Origin: Bacillota bacterium
GTDB lineage: Bacteria; Bacillota; Clostridia; Christensenellales; Aristaeellaceae
Assembly: GCA_019137115.1 (NCBI GenBank)
Contig: JAGVSV010000303.1
Span: 1 to 31,321, forward strand
Length of the DNA stretch: 31,321 nucleotides
Reading direction: 5' to 3'
The notes under the pieces were generated by a model. The model saw nothing but the letters and a program-made list of their open reading frames with translations, had not been told where the DNA came from and made no database searches. A program made the position numbers and the translations under genes. Positions 16,737 to 24,952 of the stretch are shown here, in pieces (positions within the stretch are counted from its first letter, which is position 1; every line of letters begins with the position of its first letter).

Positions 16737-17662
16737 GCAAAGCCCTCCCGCGCGCGGTGCCCGCCGTACCCATGGAGAAGCGCCGCCGCGACCACTCCAT
16801 CCCGGTGATGCTTTCGCCGTATGCCCTGATCTTTGTTTACTTTGTGGGGCTGCCCATTCTGGTGGCCATCTTCCTGAGCTTCACCTACTTTAACACTGTA
16901 CAGCGGCCGTACCTGATCGGGTTTTCCAACTACATCAGCATCCTCACCCAGGATACGGTGTTCCTGCGCAATGTGTTGCCCAATACGCTCAAGTTCGCGA
17001 TCCTGGTCGGCCCCATGGGCTATGTGCTGCAGTTCCTTTTGGCCTGGGTGTTAACCCAGGTGCCCAAATGGCCGCGCACGATATTGTCCCTGCTGTTCTA
17101 TTCCCCTTCCATCACGGCGGGTGTGGCCATGTCGGTGATATGGAAAATCGTGTTCAGCGGCGACCAGCTGGGATACCTCAACCACCTGCTGATGAACTGG
17201 AACCTGATCAGTGAGCCCATCCAGTTCCTGACCTCGCCCGAATACCTGATGCCCATCATGGTGGTGGTCACCCTGTGGGCAGGCATGGGCATTGGCTTTC
17301 TAGCCATGATGAGCGGCATCCTCAACATTGACCCGGAGCTGTTTGAAGCAGGCTACATCGACGGCGTGCGCAACCGCTTCCAGGAGATCATCTATGTGAC
17401 GGTGCCCTCCATGAAGCCGCAGATGCTCTTTGGCGCTGTGATGGCCATCGTGACGGCCTTCTCGGCGGGCTCCATCGGCGTGGAACTGACCGGCACCAAC
17501 CCCACGCCGCAGTACGCAGGGCAGCTGATGGTCAACCACATTGAGGATTACGGCATCCTGCAATATGACATGGGCTACGCCGCGGCGCTGTCGGTGATCC
17601 TTCTGATCATCATCGCGGTGTTCAGCCGTGTGGCCAACCGACTGTTCGCAGAACGCGACTGA
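16733..17662 (+). CDS. CUT1 sugar ABC permease, UgpA-like (pair 1)
   Basis: A 309-residue membrane permease. Its ATG overlaps the preceding stop (ATGA), with AAGGAGG 11 bases upstream. After a short basic cytoplasmic tail (MEKRRRDH) come about six membrane segments, the first at 27-51, with LSPYALIFVYFVGLPILVAI typical of UgpA/MalF-type partners. The EAA loop is at about 204-226 (FEAGYIDGVRNRFQEI, then TVPS). It pairs with the next gene and is translationally coupled to the fused binding protein, which suggests these three make one importer. The ATPase must come from elsewhere. Confidence 0.93.
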   Translation: MSKALPRAVPAVPMEKRRRDHSIPVMLSPYALIFVYFVGLPILVAIFLSFTYFNTVQRPYLIGFSNYISILTQDTVFLRNVLPNTLKFAILVGPMGYVLQFLLAWVLTQVPKWPRTILSLLFYSPSITAGVAMSVIWKIVFSGDQLGYLNHLLMNWNLISEPIQFLTSPEYLMPIMVVVTLWAGMGIGFLAMMSGILNIDPELFEAGYIDGVRNRFQEIIYVTVPSMKPQMLFGAVMAIVTAFSAGSIGVELTGTNPTPQYAGQLMVNHIEDYGILQYDMGYAAALSVILLIIIAVFSRVANRLFAERD

Positions 17663-17675
17663 CAGGCAGGCAGAT

Positions 17676-18587
17676 ATGGCAAAACGACGGGAAAAAGTCA
17701 TCCGGGTCAAGCGCAAGCGCTTGCCCACCAGCATGGTCAACCCCAAACGGTTTGACAAGAGCCAGCTGAAATTTTATGTGCTCCTCATCCCGCTGGCGCT
17801 GTTTTCCTCACTGCCCATCGTGTACCTGATCTCGACCGCATTTAAACCCATGGACGAGTTGTTTGCCTATCCCCCGCGGTTCCTGGTGTACCGCCCCACG
17901 ATGGAAAACTTCCAGGATATCATGCACATGATGACACGCGGCGGCGTGCCTTTCTCGCGGTACCTGTTCAACTCGCTGCTCTCCTCGGCACTTGTGGTGC
18001 TTGCCACGCTGTACATATCGCTGAATGCGGCGTATGTGCTGTCCAAAAAGCGCTTCCGCGGCAAGAACACCCTGTTTGCGCTGAACACGGCGGCGCTGAT
18101 GTTTGTGCCGGCGGCGGTCAAGATCCCCAGGTACCTGCTGGTGCAGCAGGCGGGGCTTCTGAACACCTTTATGGCGCTGGTGCTGCCGATGCTCGCCATG
18201 CCGGTGGGCCTGTTCCTGATCAAGCAGAACATGGACCAGGTGCCCGACAGCCTGATTGAGGCCGCGCGCATTGACGGTGCCAAGGAATACAGGGTGCTTT
18301 ACCAGATCGTGGCGCCGGTGATCAAACCAGCGCTGGTCACGGTGGCCATCCTTGCCTTCCAGTCCGCGTGGAACAACGCGGAGTACTCACAGCTGTACAT
18401 CAACGATGACTCGATCAAGACCTTTGCCTTCTACATGTCCTCGCTGACCAGCTCGGTGGGCAACACGGTGGCCGGCCAGGGCATGGCGGCCGCGGGGTCG
18501 CTGATCCTGTTCCTGCCCAACCTGATCATCTTCATCCTGATGCAAAGCAAAGTGGTCAACACGATGGCCAACTCGGGCATCAAGTAA
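17676..18587 (+). CDS. CUT1 sugar ABC permease, UgpE-like (pair 1)
   Basis: A 303-residue permease. I chose the ATG at 17676, 13 bases after the previous stop, with AGGCAGG upstream. An open extension back to 17628 lies inside the previous gene. The first 30 residues are unusually basic (KRREKVIRVKRKRLP) and should be cytoplasmic. The first membrane segment is at about 33-55, followed by STAFKPMDELFAYPPRF, a hallmark of UgpE/MalG partners. The EAA loop is at about 194-216 (IEAARIDGAKEYRVLYQI, then AP). It completes the first permease pair. Confidence 0.93.
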   Translation: MAKRREKVIRVKRKRLPTSMVNPKRFDKSQLKFYVLLIPLALFSSLPIVYLISTAFKPMDELFAYPPRFLVYRPTMENFQDIMHMMTRGGVPFSRYLFNSLLSSALVVLATLYISLNAAYVLSKKRFRGKNTLFALNTAALMFVPAAVKIPRYLLVQQAGLLNTFMALVLPMLAMPVGLFLIKQNMDQVPDSLIEAARIDGAKEYRVLYQIVAPVIKPALVTVAILAFQSAWNNAEYSQLYINDDSIKTFAFYMSSLTSSVGNTVAGQGMAAAGSLILFLPNLIIFILMQSKVVNTMANSGIK

Positions 18588-18600
18588 GGAGGGAGCCAGC

Positions 18601-20622
18601 ATGTTCAAACGCGCCGCCGCGCTGCTGCTTGCGCTGCTCGTGCTTGCCCCTGTGTCTGTACTGGCCGCGCAAACCGCCTCCACGGGCTACACCATCAACA
18701 TCGGCGTGGACGGCCGGCCGCAACTGACGCAAGATGCCTACCTGCCCACCAGGCTGTTCATGGATCTGGGCTTAAGGGGCCCCAAGGATCTGTTCATCAA
18801 GGATGACATCCTTTATGTCGCCGACAGCGGCAACGGCCGCGTGCTGCGCATTCCGCTTGATACGCTTGAGGTGGAGATCATCGGCGCGGGCCTTCTGCGC
18901 AACCCGACAGGCGTTGCCGCCGATGAGGACGGGCGCATCTATGTGGCGGACTATACCGCCCGCAAAGCCTACCGCTTTGCCCGCGACGGTTCGCTGGAGA
19001 TGACCTTTGAAAAGCCCGAAGCTGCCAGTTTCGGCCGCAACAGCAGTTACATCCCGCTCAAGGTCGCGCCGGGTGATGGCGGAGGCCTGTATCTGGTGAA
19101 CGAGGGCTCGGTCGCCGGCATCGTGCAGATGAGCGGCGAGGGTGATTTCCTGGGCTATTTCGCGGCCAACACCGTCACCATGAGCCTGAGCGACCTTTTG
19201 CGCAGCATCTTCCTCACCGAGGAGCAGCAGCGCTTCTCCATGGCGCGCACGCCGCCCGCTTTTGCCAACATATTCCGCGGCGATGACCGGCTGATCTACA
19301 CCATCAACCGCGGCGAGAACGTGGCAATCAAGAAGCATGCCATCAGCGGCGCCAACCTGCTGGATGATGCCAACGCAAGGATCCTGCTGGACAACCCGGT
19401 GGACCTTGCCGTTGCGCCGGACGGGCGGATGCTGGCCGTGTACACCGATGGCACCGTGGGTGAATACACCGCGGACGGCTACTTCATCTGCCTGTTCGCG
19501 GGCCCCGGCAACCGCACCGACCGCATCGGGCTGTTTGACGCGCCTGCGGGCATCGGGGTGGACAGCCGCAACAACATCTATGTGCTGGATGAGCGCCGGC
19601 AAGCCATCCAGGTGTTTGCCCCCACCCCGGCGCAGGACAGCCTGTACCGCGCGATGACCCATTACAACAACGGCGCGTACGATGACAGCATCGCCTCGCT
19701 TGAGCAGGTGGTGAAGTACAACGACACGTCGTACCTGGCGCACCTGCTGCTGGGGCGCAACTACCTGCAGAAGAACGACTACCATGCCGCGGAAAAGGAG
19801 TTCCGTACGGCGGGCGACCGCGCGTACTTCTCCCAGGCTTACTGGGAAACGCGCAACCTGTGGCTGCAGAACAACACCGGCTGGATTCTGGCCGTCGTGC
19901 TGGTGGTGTTCCTTGTCTGGCTGGGGCTGGGCGTCATACGCCGGTTCAGGCCCGGCTTCCTCACGCGCAAGGGCAACGCAGAACGCAGCCAGCCCCGCCT
20001 GGTGCACGACCTTTTGCAGGTCGGGTACGCGGTGCGGCACCCCATCGACAACTACTACAACGTGCGCGTCGGCCTGACAGGTTCGGCCCTTGCGGCCACG
20101 GTGCTGTACGTGCTGGCGTTCGTCCTGCTGGTGCTGTTCCAGGTCGCGCGCGGCTTTATTTTCTCGGTGGATGTCAGCCGTTATTCGCTGTTCTATACCG
20201 CGGTGTATTTCTTCGGCATCCTCGCGTTGTTCCTGGCGGGCAACTTCTTCATCAGTTCCATCAACGACGGCGACGGAACCTTCCGGCAGATCTATATCGG
20301 CTCGGCCTACGCCCTGGCGCCTGTGTTCCTGATCCTGCCGCCTGTGATCCTGCTGTCCAATGTCCTGTCGCTGGATGAAAGCTTTTTCGTGCAGGCCGCG
20401 ATGGTGTTCATGCTGGCATGGACGCTGGTGACGGTCTATCTCATGGTGATGCAGATCCATGACTATTCCTTCAAGGAGGGCACGGCCAGCCTGCTGATGA
20501 CGCTGTTTTTCATGGTGGTGGCAATCCTGGTGGGTTCGCTGGTGTTCCTGCTGCTCAAGCAGGTGGTGGTGTTTGTGCAGGATGCTGTGACGGAGGTGGT
20601 GCTGCGTGTCCGGCTGCGTTAA
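18601..20622 (+). CDS. NHL-repeat / TPR / Yip1-domain membrane protein
   Basis: A 673-residue protein; ATG 13 bases after the previous stop, with AAGGAGGGAGCC upstream. Signal peptide at 1-22. Residues 45-340 look like an NHL beta-propeller outside the membrane: LRGPKDLFIKDDILYVADSGNGRVLRI-type repeats at about 58-84, 100-128, 264-292 and 312-340. Residues 345-410 form one or two TPR-like helix pairs (ALYDS-type spacing, YLAHLLLGRNYLQKNDYHAAEKEF region). A membrane segment at 426-445 follows. Residues 475-655 form a Yip1-like five-segment membrane domain beginning LVHDLLQVGYAVRHPIDNYY. It could sense or scaffold the neighbouring transporters. It is neither enzyme nor permease by any motif I see. 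Such proteins occur beside DUF5696 and CUT1 genes in some Firmicutes, from memory. Function unproven. Confidence 0.82.
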   Translation: MFKRAAALLLALLVLAPVSVLAAQTASTGYTINIGVDGRPQLTQDAYLPTRLFMDLGLRGPKDLFIKDDILYVADSGNGRVLRIPLDTLEVEIIGAGLLRNPTGVAADEDGRIYVADYTARKAYRFARDGSLEMTFEKPEAASFGRNSSYIPLKVAPGDGGGLYLVNEGSVAGIVQMSGEGDFLGYFAANTVTMSLSDLLRSIFLTEEQQRFSMARTPPAFANIFRGDDRLIYTINRGENVAIKKHAISGANLLDDANARILLDNPVDLAVAPDGRMLAVYTDGTVGEYTADGYFICLFAGPGNRTDRIGLFDAPAGIGVDSRNNIYVLDERRQAIQVFAPTPAQDSLYRAMTHYNNGAYDDSIASLEQVVKYNDTSYLAHLLLGRNYLQKNDYHAAEKEFRTAGDRAYFSQAYWETRNLWLQNNTGWILAVVLVVFLVWLGLGVIRRFRPGFLTRKGNAERSQPRLVHDLLQVGYAVRHPIDNYYNVRVGLTGSALAATVLYVLAFVLLVLFQVARGFIFSVDVSRYSLFYTAVYFFGILALFLAGNFFISSINDGDGTFRQIYIGSAYALAPVFLILPPVILLSNVLSLDESFFVQAAMVFMLAWTLVTVYLMVMQIHDYSFKEGTASLLMTLFFMVVAILVGSLVFLLLKQVVVFVQDAVTEVVLRVRLR

Positions 20623-23041
20623 AAAGTTTGTGTGCGTGCTCGCCGTCGCGCTGGCGCTGCCTGTCATAGGATGGGCGGAGGCGGCCCCTGCGGCCACGCC
20701 CAACCTGTTCAACATGCTGTTGCCTGCCACCGCCACGCCTGAGCCCGCGCCCGCCGCCACGCCCAACCTGTTTGACATGCTCAAGGGCACACAAGCGCCT
20801 GCGGCGGAAACCGCCGCGCCCGGCACGCCCAATTTGTTTGACATGCTCAAGGGCACGCCCGCCCCGGCAGGCGCCACCACAGCGCCCCCGGCGCCTACCG
20901 TGGTGCCTACGCCTGCCATCGCGGTGGCGCGTGACACACTTGCGCTGCGGGCCGATCTGCCTGCACAGCCAGTGCAGAACGGCGCGAAGCTGACGGATTC
21001 CGACCGCCTTGTAGCCGAAAACGCCCGTGTGCGTCTGTATGTGGACGAAGCCGCGTGTTCCTTCAAGGTGGAGGATGTCAGCAACGGCTACCTATTCGCC
21101 TCGTCCCCCGCTCCGGAGCGGCTGACGGCCCTGAACCGCGAGTGGCAGAATATGGCGTCCTCCATCGTGGTGGCGGAAAGCCTGAATGCCTCGGGCACGG
21201 CATCGCGCGCTTTCTACATGGCAGACAATGCGGATGCGCCGGTCTTCACGTATGCTTCGGACGGTTTCTCGGTCGCGCTGCACTTCCCCGCGGCGCAGGT
21301 ACGCCTGACCGTGCATGTCAGCCTGACGGCATCGGGCTTTGCCATCTCCATTCCGCATGACAGCATCATCGAGGATGGCGGCATGTACCTAAGCCGCGTC
21401 CTGGTGCTACCGTTCTTTGGCGCGGCGGAAGGCGATACCATCCCCGGCTATACGCTGATCCCCGATGGCAGCGGCGCGCTGATGCGCTTTGAAAAGCCCG
21501 CCAACTATCTGGCCGCGTTTACAGGACGCGTTTATGGACAGGACTATGGCACGCGCAGGCCGAGCGCGCGCGCAAGCATGCGCTGGGCGGGCGTGACCGA
21601 CCTGAACCTGCCGCTGTTCGGCATGGCGCACGGCCCGGATTGGTCAGCGTACCTGGCGCTGTGCACCCAGGGCGAGGCATTCATGCAGATTGAGGCATCC
21701 CCCGCCGGGGTGATGACGCAGTTCCACCGCGCGTACGCCGCGTTCATATACCGCGAATCCTACAGCCAGCCCACCGGCCGCTCCAGCGCCAGTTTCCTTG
21801 CCATTCCCCCGCGCACCAATGTGCTGGATGTAACCATGGAGTATGTGCTGCTCAGCGGCGAAGAAGCCAACTACTCCGGCATGGCGAGTGTCTACCGCCA
21901 GCGCCTGATCGACCAGGGCATCCTTGCAAAACAACAGGACAGCGAGGTGCCGCTGCTGCTGCGGGTGCTGATGGCGGAAACGGAAAAGGGTGTGGTCGGC
22001 ATGTCGCGGCTGGTCATGACCACCTTGGAGCAAGCCCAGGGCTTTGTGGACACGCTTCGGGCAGGCGGCGTCAGGCGGGTGGATACGGCCCTGTCCGGCT
22101 ACGCGCGGGGCGGTCTGTCGGCACAGAAACTGGGCAACCCCGCGTTGGACAACGCGCTGGGCAGCCGCGAAGCGTTCGACAAACTGGCCACGTCTGTGTC
22201 GCAGCAGGGGCAGGCATACCTTGAAACCGCCATGGTCACAGGCTTTGACGGCCAGGTGGACCGCGCCGGCCTTGCCTACAATGTGGACGGCGGCCTGATC
22301 ACGCTGGACATGCCGGACAAGCCGCTGTTTACCAAACAATCCTTCCAAAACCTTCAGTACGTGCAGCAGACCCTGGCCGCCCTTCCCGGCGCGCCGATCG
22401 CCCTGCGCGACATCGGCAACCAGCTGCATTCCGACCACCGGGAGAACCGCGTACAGCCCCGCGCGGCCGTGATGCTGGGGTACGCCGAAGTGCTGCGGCA
22501 GCTGAATGACCGCGCGCAGGTGGCGCTGTTCACACCGTACGCGTATGCATTCGGCGGCATGGACGCGGCCATGGAAGCGCCGATGAAAAACTCCCAGTTC
22601 TCGTATGAGACCGACACCGTGCCCTTCTACCAGATGGTGCTCTCCGGCTGCGCGGATGTGTTTACCACGCCGCTGAACTACGGCAGCGGCACCGCGCGCG
22701 AGGCGCTGCAGCTGATTGATTACAACGTAAGCCCCGCCTACCTGGTGACCTACAAAGGTGCGGGTGACCTGCGCATGAGCAACACGACCGATCTGTACTC
22801 GTCCCGTTTCACGGACTGGCAGGACGACATGCTGGCGGTGTACCAGCGCGTGTACGAGCCGCTGCGCGCCGTGCGCGGCGCCAGCGTCATCAGCCGCCGT
22901 GTGCCCTTGGACGGGCTGGTGAAGCTGGGCTATGACAACGGCGTGGTGCTGTATGTCAACTATACCGCGTCGCCGCAGACGCTGGACGGTTTGACCATCG
23001 CCCCGGAATCCGCCGTACTGGGAAAGGAGGTCGAGCAGTGA
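20606..23041 (+). CDS. DUF5696-like exported protein, possible glycosidase fold
   Basis: An 811-residue exported protein. It starts at GTG 20606, 17 bases inside the previous gene, with GGAGG upstream. Residues 1-25 form a signal peptide. Residues 26-100 are an Ala/Pro/Thr-rich linker carrying three TPNLF(D/N)ML repeats. Residues 120-340 look like a beta-sandwich (AENARVRLYVDEAACSFKVED, then IPHDSIIEDG, YTLIPDGSGALMRF). Later parts resemble a TIM barrel: LRAGGVRRVDTALSGYARGG, AYLETAMVTGFDG, ALRDIGNQLHSD, with ETDTVPFYQMVLSGCADVF and a closing YDNGVVLYVNYTA, a beta-domain ending common in glycosidases. No transmembrane anchor or lipobox is seen. I recall such proteins as DUF5696. Glycan binding or cleavage outside the cell is inferred from fold and operon only; catalytic residues cannot be named. 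Confidence 0.75.
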   Translation: MSGCVKKFVCVLAVALALPVIGWAEAAPAATPNLFNMLLPATATPEPAPAATPNLFDMLKGTQAPAAETAAPGTPNLFDMLKGTPAPAGATTAPPAPTVVPTPAIAVARDTLALRADLPAQPVQNGAKLTDSDRLVAENARVRLYVDEAACSFKVEDVSNGYLFASSPAPERLTALNREWQNMASSIVVAESLNASGTASRAFYMADNADAPVFTYASDGFSVALHFPAAQVRLTVHVSLTASGFAISIPHDSIIEDGGMYLSRVLVLPFFGAAEGDTIPGYTLIPDGSGALMRFEKPANYLAAFTGRVYGQDYGTRRPSARASMRWAGVTDLNLPLFGMAHGPDWSAYLALCTQGEAFMQIEASPAGVMTQFHRAYAAFIYRESYSQPTGRSSASFLAIPPRTNVLDVTMEYVLLSGEEANYSGMASVYRQRLIDQGILAKQQDSEVPLLLRVLMAETEKGVVGMSRLVMTTLEQAQGFVDTLRAGGVRRVDTALSGYARGGLSAQKLGNPALDNALGSREAFDKLATSVSQQGQAYLETAMVTGFDGQVDRAGLAYNVDGGLITLDMPDKPLFTKQSFQNLQYVQQTLAALPGAPIALRDIGNQLHSDHRENRVQPRAAVMLGYAEVLRQLNDRAQVALFTPYAYAFGGMDAAMEAPMKNSQFSYETDTVPFYQMVLSGCADVFTTPLNYGSGTAREALQLIDYNVSPAYLVTYKGAGDLRMSNTTDLYSSRFTDWQDDMLAVYQRVYEPLRAVRGASVISRRVPLDGLVKLGYDNGVVLYVNYTASPQTLDGLTIAPESAVLGKEVEQ
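20696..20857 (+). repeat. Three TPNLFDML-type repeats in the DUF5696 protein linker
   Basis: TPNLFNMLL at residues 31-39, TPNLFDMLKGT at 52-62 and TPNLFDMLKGT at 74-84, spaced 21 and 22 residues apart and separated by Ala/Pro/Thr-rich stretches. The DNA copies are also similar but differ at synonymous positions, for example ACGCCCAACCTGTTTGACATG against ACGCCCAATTTGTTTGACATG, so the peptide seems to be kept by selection. Confidence 0.85.
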
Positions 23042-23931
23042 GCGCGTTTCTGCGCCGCCATCAAAGGCAGCTGGCAGGGCTACTGTTCGTCACGCCCTGG
23101 ATCATAGGCTTCGCCATCTTCACAGCCTATCCGCTGGTCACATCGGTGGTATACAGCTTCAGCCGCGTGACCTTCCCGCTGGACGGCATCATGCTGGAGC
23201 CCGTTGGGGTGGCCAACTACACCAACGTGCTGATGAGCGACCCGGATTTCAAACTGGCGCTGAGCACGTACCTCACCCAGCTGGTGTGCTATGTGCCCAT
23301 GATCCTTGTGTTTTCCTGCATGCTGGCGCTATTGCTCAACAGCCCCATCCGCCTGCGCAAGCTGGTGCGCGCCATCTTTTTCCTGCCTGTCATCATTGTG
23401 TCAGGCCCCGTGCTGGCCAGCCTGAGCCAGATGGGTGCGGCGGTGCTGCTGGGCCTTGAGGACTTCCCGGTGTATGAGTTCATCCACCGCTTTGTGCCGC
23501 CGGCGGTGGCCATGCCCATCCTGTATGTGTTTGATAACGCGGTGCTGATCCTGTGGTTTTGCGGTGTGCCGATCCTGATCTTCCTGTCGGGCCTGCAGAA
23601 GATGGACCGCAGCATGTACGAAGCCGCCATGGTGGACGGCGCGTCCGCCTGGCAGAAGTTCTGGAAACTGACCATCCCCACGCTCAAGCCCTTCTTCTTC
23701 CTCAACGGCGTGTTCAGCGTGGTGGAGATCTCCATGAGCACGCAAAACCCCATCATCAAACTGATCAAGGACGGCTTGTTCCAGATCACGCGCGGGTTCG
23801 GCTTTTCGGCCGCCGTGACGATGCTGTACTTCCTGATTATCCTGGTGTCCGTGCTGATCCTGTATGTGCTCTTTGGCCGCGAAAAGCGCGACATTGTTGC
23901 GGCGCAGCCCCGAAGGGCGGTGAAGTCATGA
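23038..23931 (+). CDS. CUT1 sugar ABC permease, UgpA-like (pair 2)
   Basis: A 297-residue permease starting at a GTG that overlaps the DUF5696 stop (GTGA), with AAAGGAGG upstream. The first membrane segment is at about 12-40 (LLFVTPWIIGFAIFTAYPLV), typical of UgpA-type proteins. The EAA loop is at about 194-214 (YEAAMVDGASAWQKFWKL, then TIPT). It is translationally coupled on both sides, to DUF5696 and to the next permease, so this second pair may act with the DUF5696 protein. No separate third binding protein lies in this operon. Confidence 0.93.
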   Translation: MSAFLRRHQRQLAGLLFVTPWIIGFAIFTAYPLVTSVVYSFSRVTFPLDGIMLEPVGVANYTNVLMSDPDFKLALSTYLTQLVCYVPMILVFSCMLALLLNSPIRLRKLVRAIFFLPVIIVSGPVLASLSQMGAAVLLGLEDFPVYEFIHRFVPPAVAMPILYVFDNAVLILWFCGVPILIFLSGLQKMDRSMYEAAMVDGASAWQKFWKLTIPTLKPFFFLNGVFSVVEISMSTQNPIIKLIKDGLFQITRGFGFSAAVTMLYFLIILVSVLILYVLFGREKRDIVAAQPRRAVKS

Positions 23932-24869
23932 ACCGCATTATCCCGGAACGCACGCTGGGCCGCGCCAGGCATGTGCTGCTGGGTACCAGGGAGAAAACAG
24001 GGCTGCTCACGCACCTTGTGCTGTTTGTCCTGACCATCGGATTGTGCTATGTGTTCGTGTCGCCGCTGCTGACCATGCTGTCCATGGGCCTTAAGGACGG
24101 CAAGGACCTGAACAACCCCCTGGTCAACTGGTTCCCCACCAAGTTGTACACAGGCAACTTTGACCGCGCCTGGGTGGTCATGGGCGGCTGGAACACGGTG
24201 ATCACCTCCGGCTCCATGTTCCTGATCATTGCCGCCGTGCAAACCTTTTCCTCCGCGGTGATCGCATACGGTTTTGCCAAATCCGAGTTCCCCGGGCGAA
24301 AGCTCCTCTTCGCGCTGATGATCGCCACCTTCGTCATCCCCGATCAGGTGACCTTCATGCCCAGGTACCTGATGTTCCGCGAATACGGCATGCTGCGCAC
24401 CTACCTGCCGCTGCTGCTGCCCGCGGCGCTGGGCAACGGCATACGCAACGCCATCTTCATCCTGATCTTCTACCAATTCTTCCGCATGATGCCCAAAGCG
24501 CTGGACGAAGCGGCGATGGTGGACGGCGCGGGCTACCTGCGCGTGTTCTTTACGGTGAGCATCCCGCTGGCGGTGCCCGCCATCGTGGTGGTGTTCATCT
24601 TCTCGTTCGTATGGCACTGGAACGAAACGTTCCTGACGGATCTGTACTTTGGCAACGCCATCGGCACCATGCCACTGCTGCTGGAACGTTTTACCGACAA
24701 CTACACCAAGATATTCCCGCCCAATGTGGACAACCCCATGGCGGTGCTCAACGAGGGCATCCGCATGGCGGCCACGCTGATCACGGTGCTGCCGTTGCTG
24801 GTGATGTACATCCTGGTGGAGCGCAAGCTGATCGAGAGCCTGGACCGCACCGGCATCACAGGCGAATAG
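23928..24869 (+). CDS. CUT1 sugar ABC permease, UgpE-like (pair 2)
   Basis: A 313-residue permease; its ATG overlaps the previous stop (ATGA). GAAGGGCGG lies upstream. A long open extension back to 23553 is inside the previous gene and was ignored. About six membrane segments, the first at 27-53. GLKDGKDLNNPLVNWFPTKLYTGNF after the first segment is the UgpE-type periplasmic stretch. The EAA loop is at about 193-213 (DEAAMVDGAGYLRVFFTV, then IP). Last gene of the plus operon, 15 bases before a strong terminator. Confidence 0.93.
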   Translation: MNRIIPERTLGRARHVLLGTREKTGLLTHLVLFVLTIGLCYVFVSPLLTMLSMGLKDGKDLNNPLVNWFPTKLYTGNFDRAWVVMGGWNTVITSGSMFLIIAAVQTFSSAVIAYGFAKSEFPGRKLLFALMIATFVIPDQVTFMPRYLMFREYGMLRTYLPLLLPAALGNGIRNAIFILIFYQFFRMMPKALDEAAMVDGAGYLRVFFTVSIPLAVPAIVVVFIFSFVWHWNETFLTDLYFGNAIGTMPLLLERFTDNYTKIFPPNVDNPMAVLNEGIRMAATLITVLPLLVMYILVERKLIESLDRTGITGE

Positions 24870-24884
24870 GCGCGATCAAACACA

Positions 24885-24932
24885 AACCGGAGGGGCTGCA
24901 TTTCGCGTATGCGGCCCCTCCGGTTCTTTTGT
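24885..24932. terminator. Bidirectional rho-independent terminator
   Basis: AACCGGAGGGGC pairs perfectly with GCCCCTCCGGTT (12 bases); GCAT/ATGC inside the loop can extend it. Downstream comes CTTTTGT on the plus strand, and the mirror side offers a U-rich run (TTTGTGTTTG) on the minus strand. It lies between the convergent permease gene (stop 24869) and the GH94 gene (stop 24953), so it can serve both. Confidence 0.9.
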
Positions 24933-24952
24933 ATCAGTGTGTTTTGGGTTGC

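Noticed and set aside
18772..21084. A 770-codon open frame on the minus strand opposite the NHL and DUF5696 genes
   Set aside because: It is rich in His, Gln and Arg with no domain, has no ribosome site, and lies opposite two well-supported genes. Open antisense frames are common in GC-rich genes.
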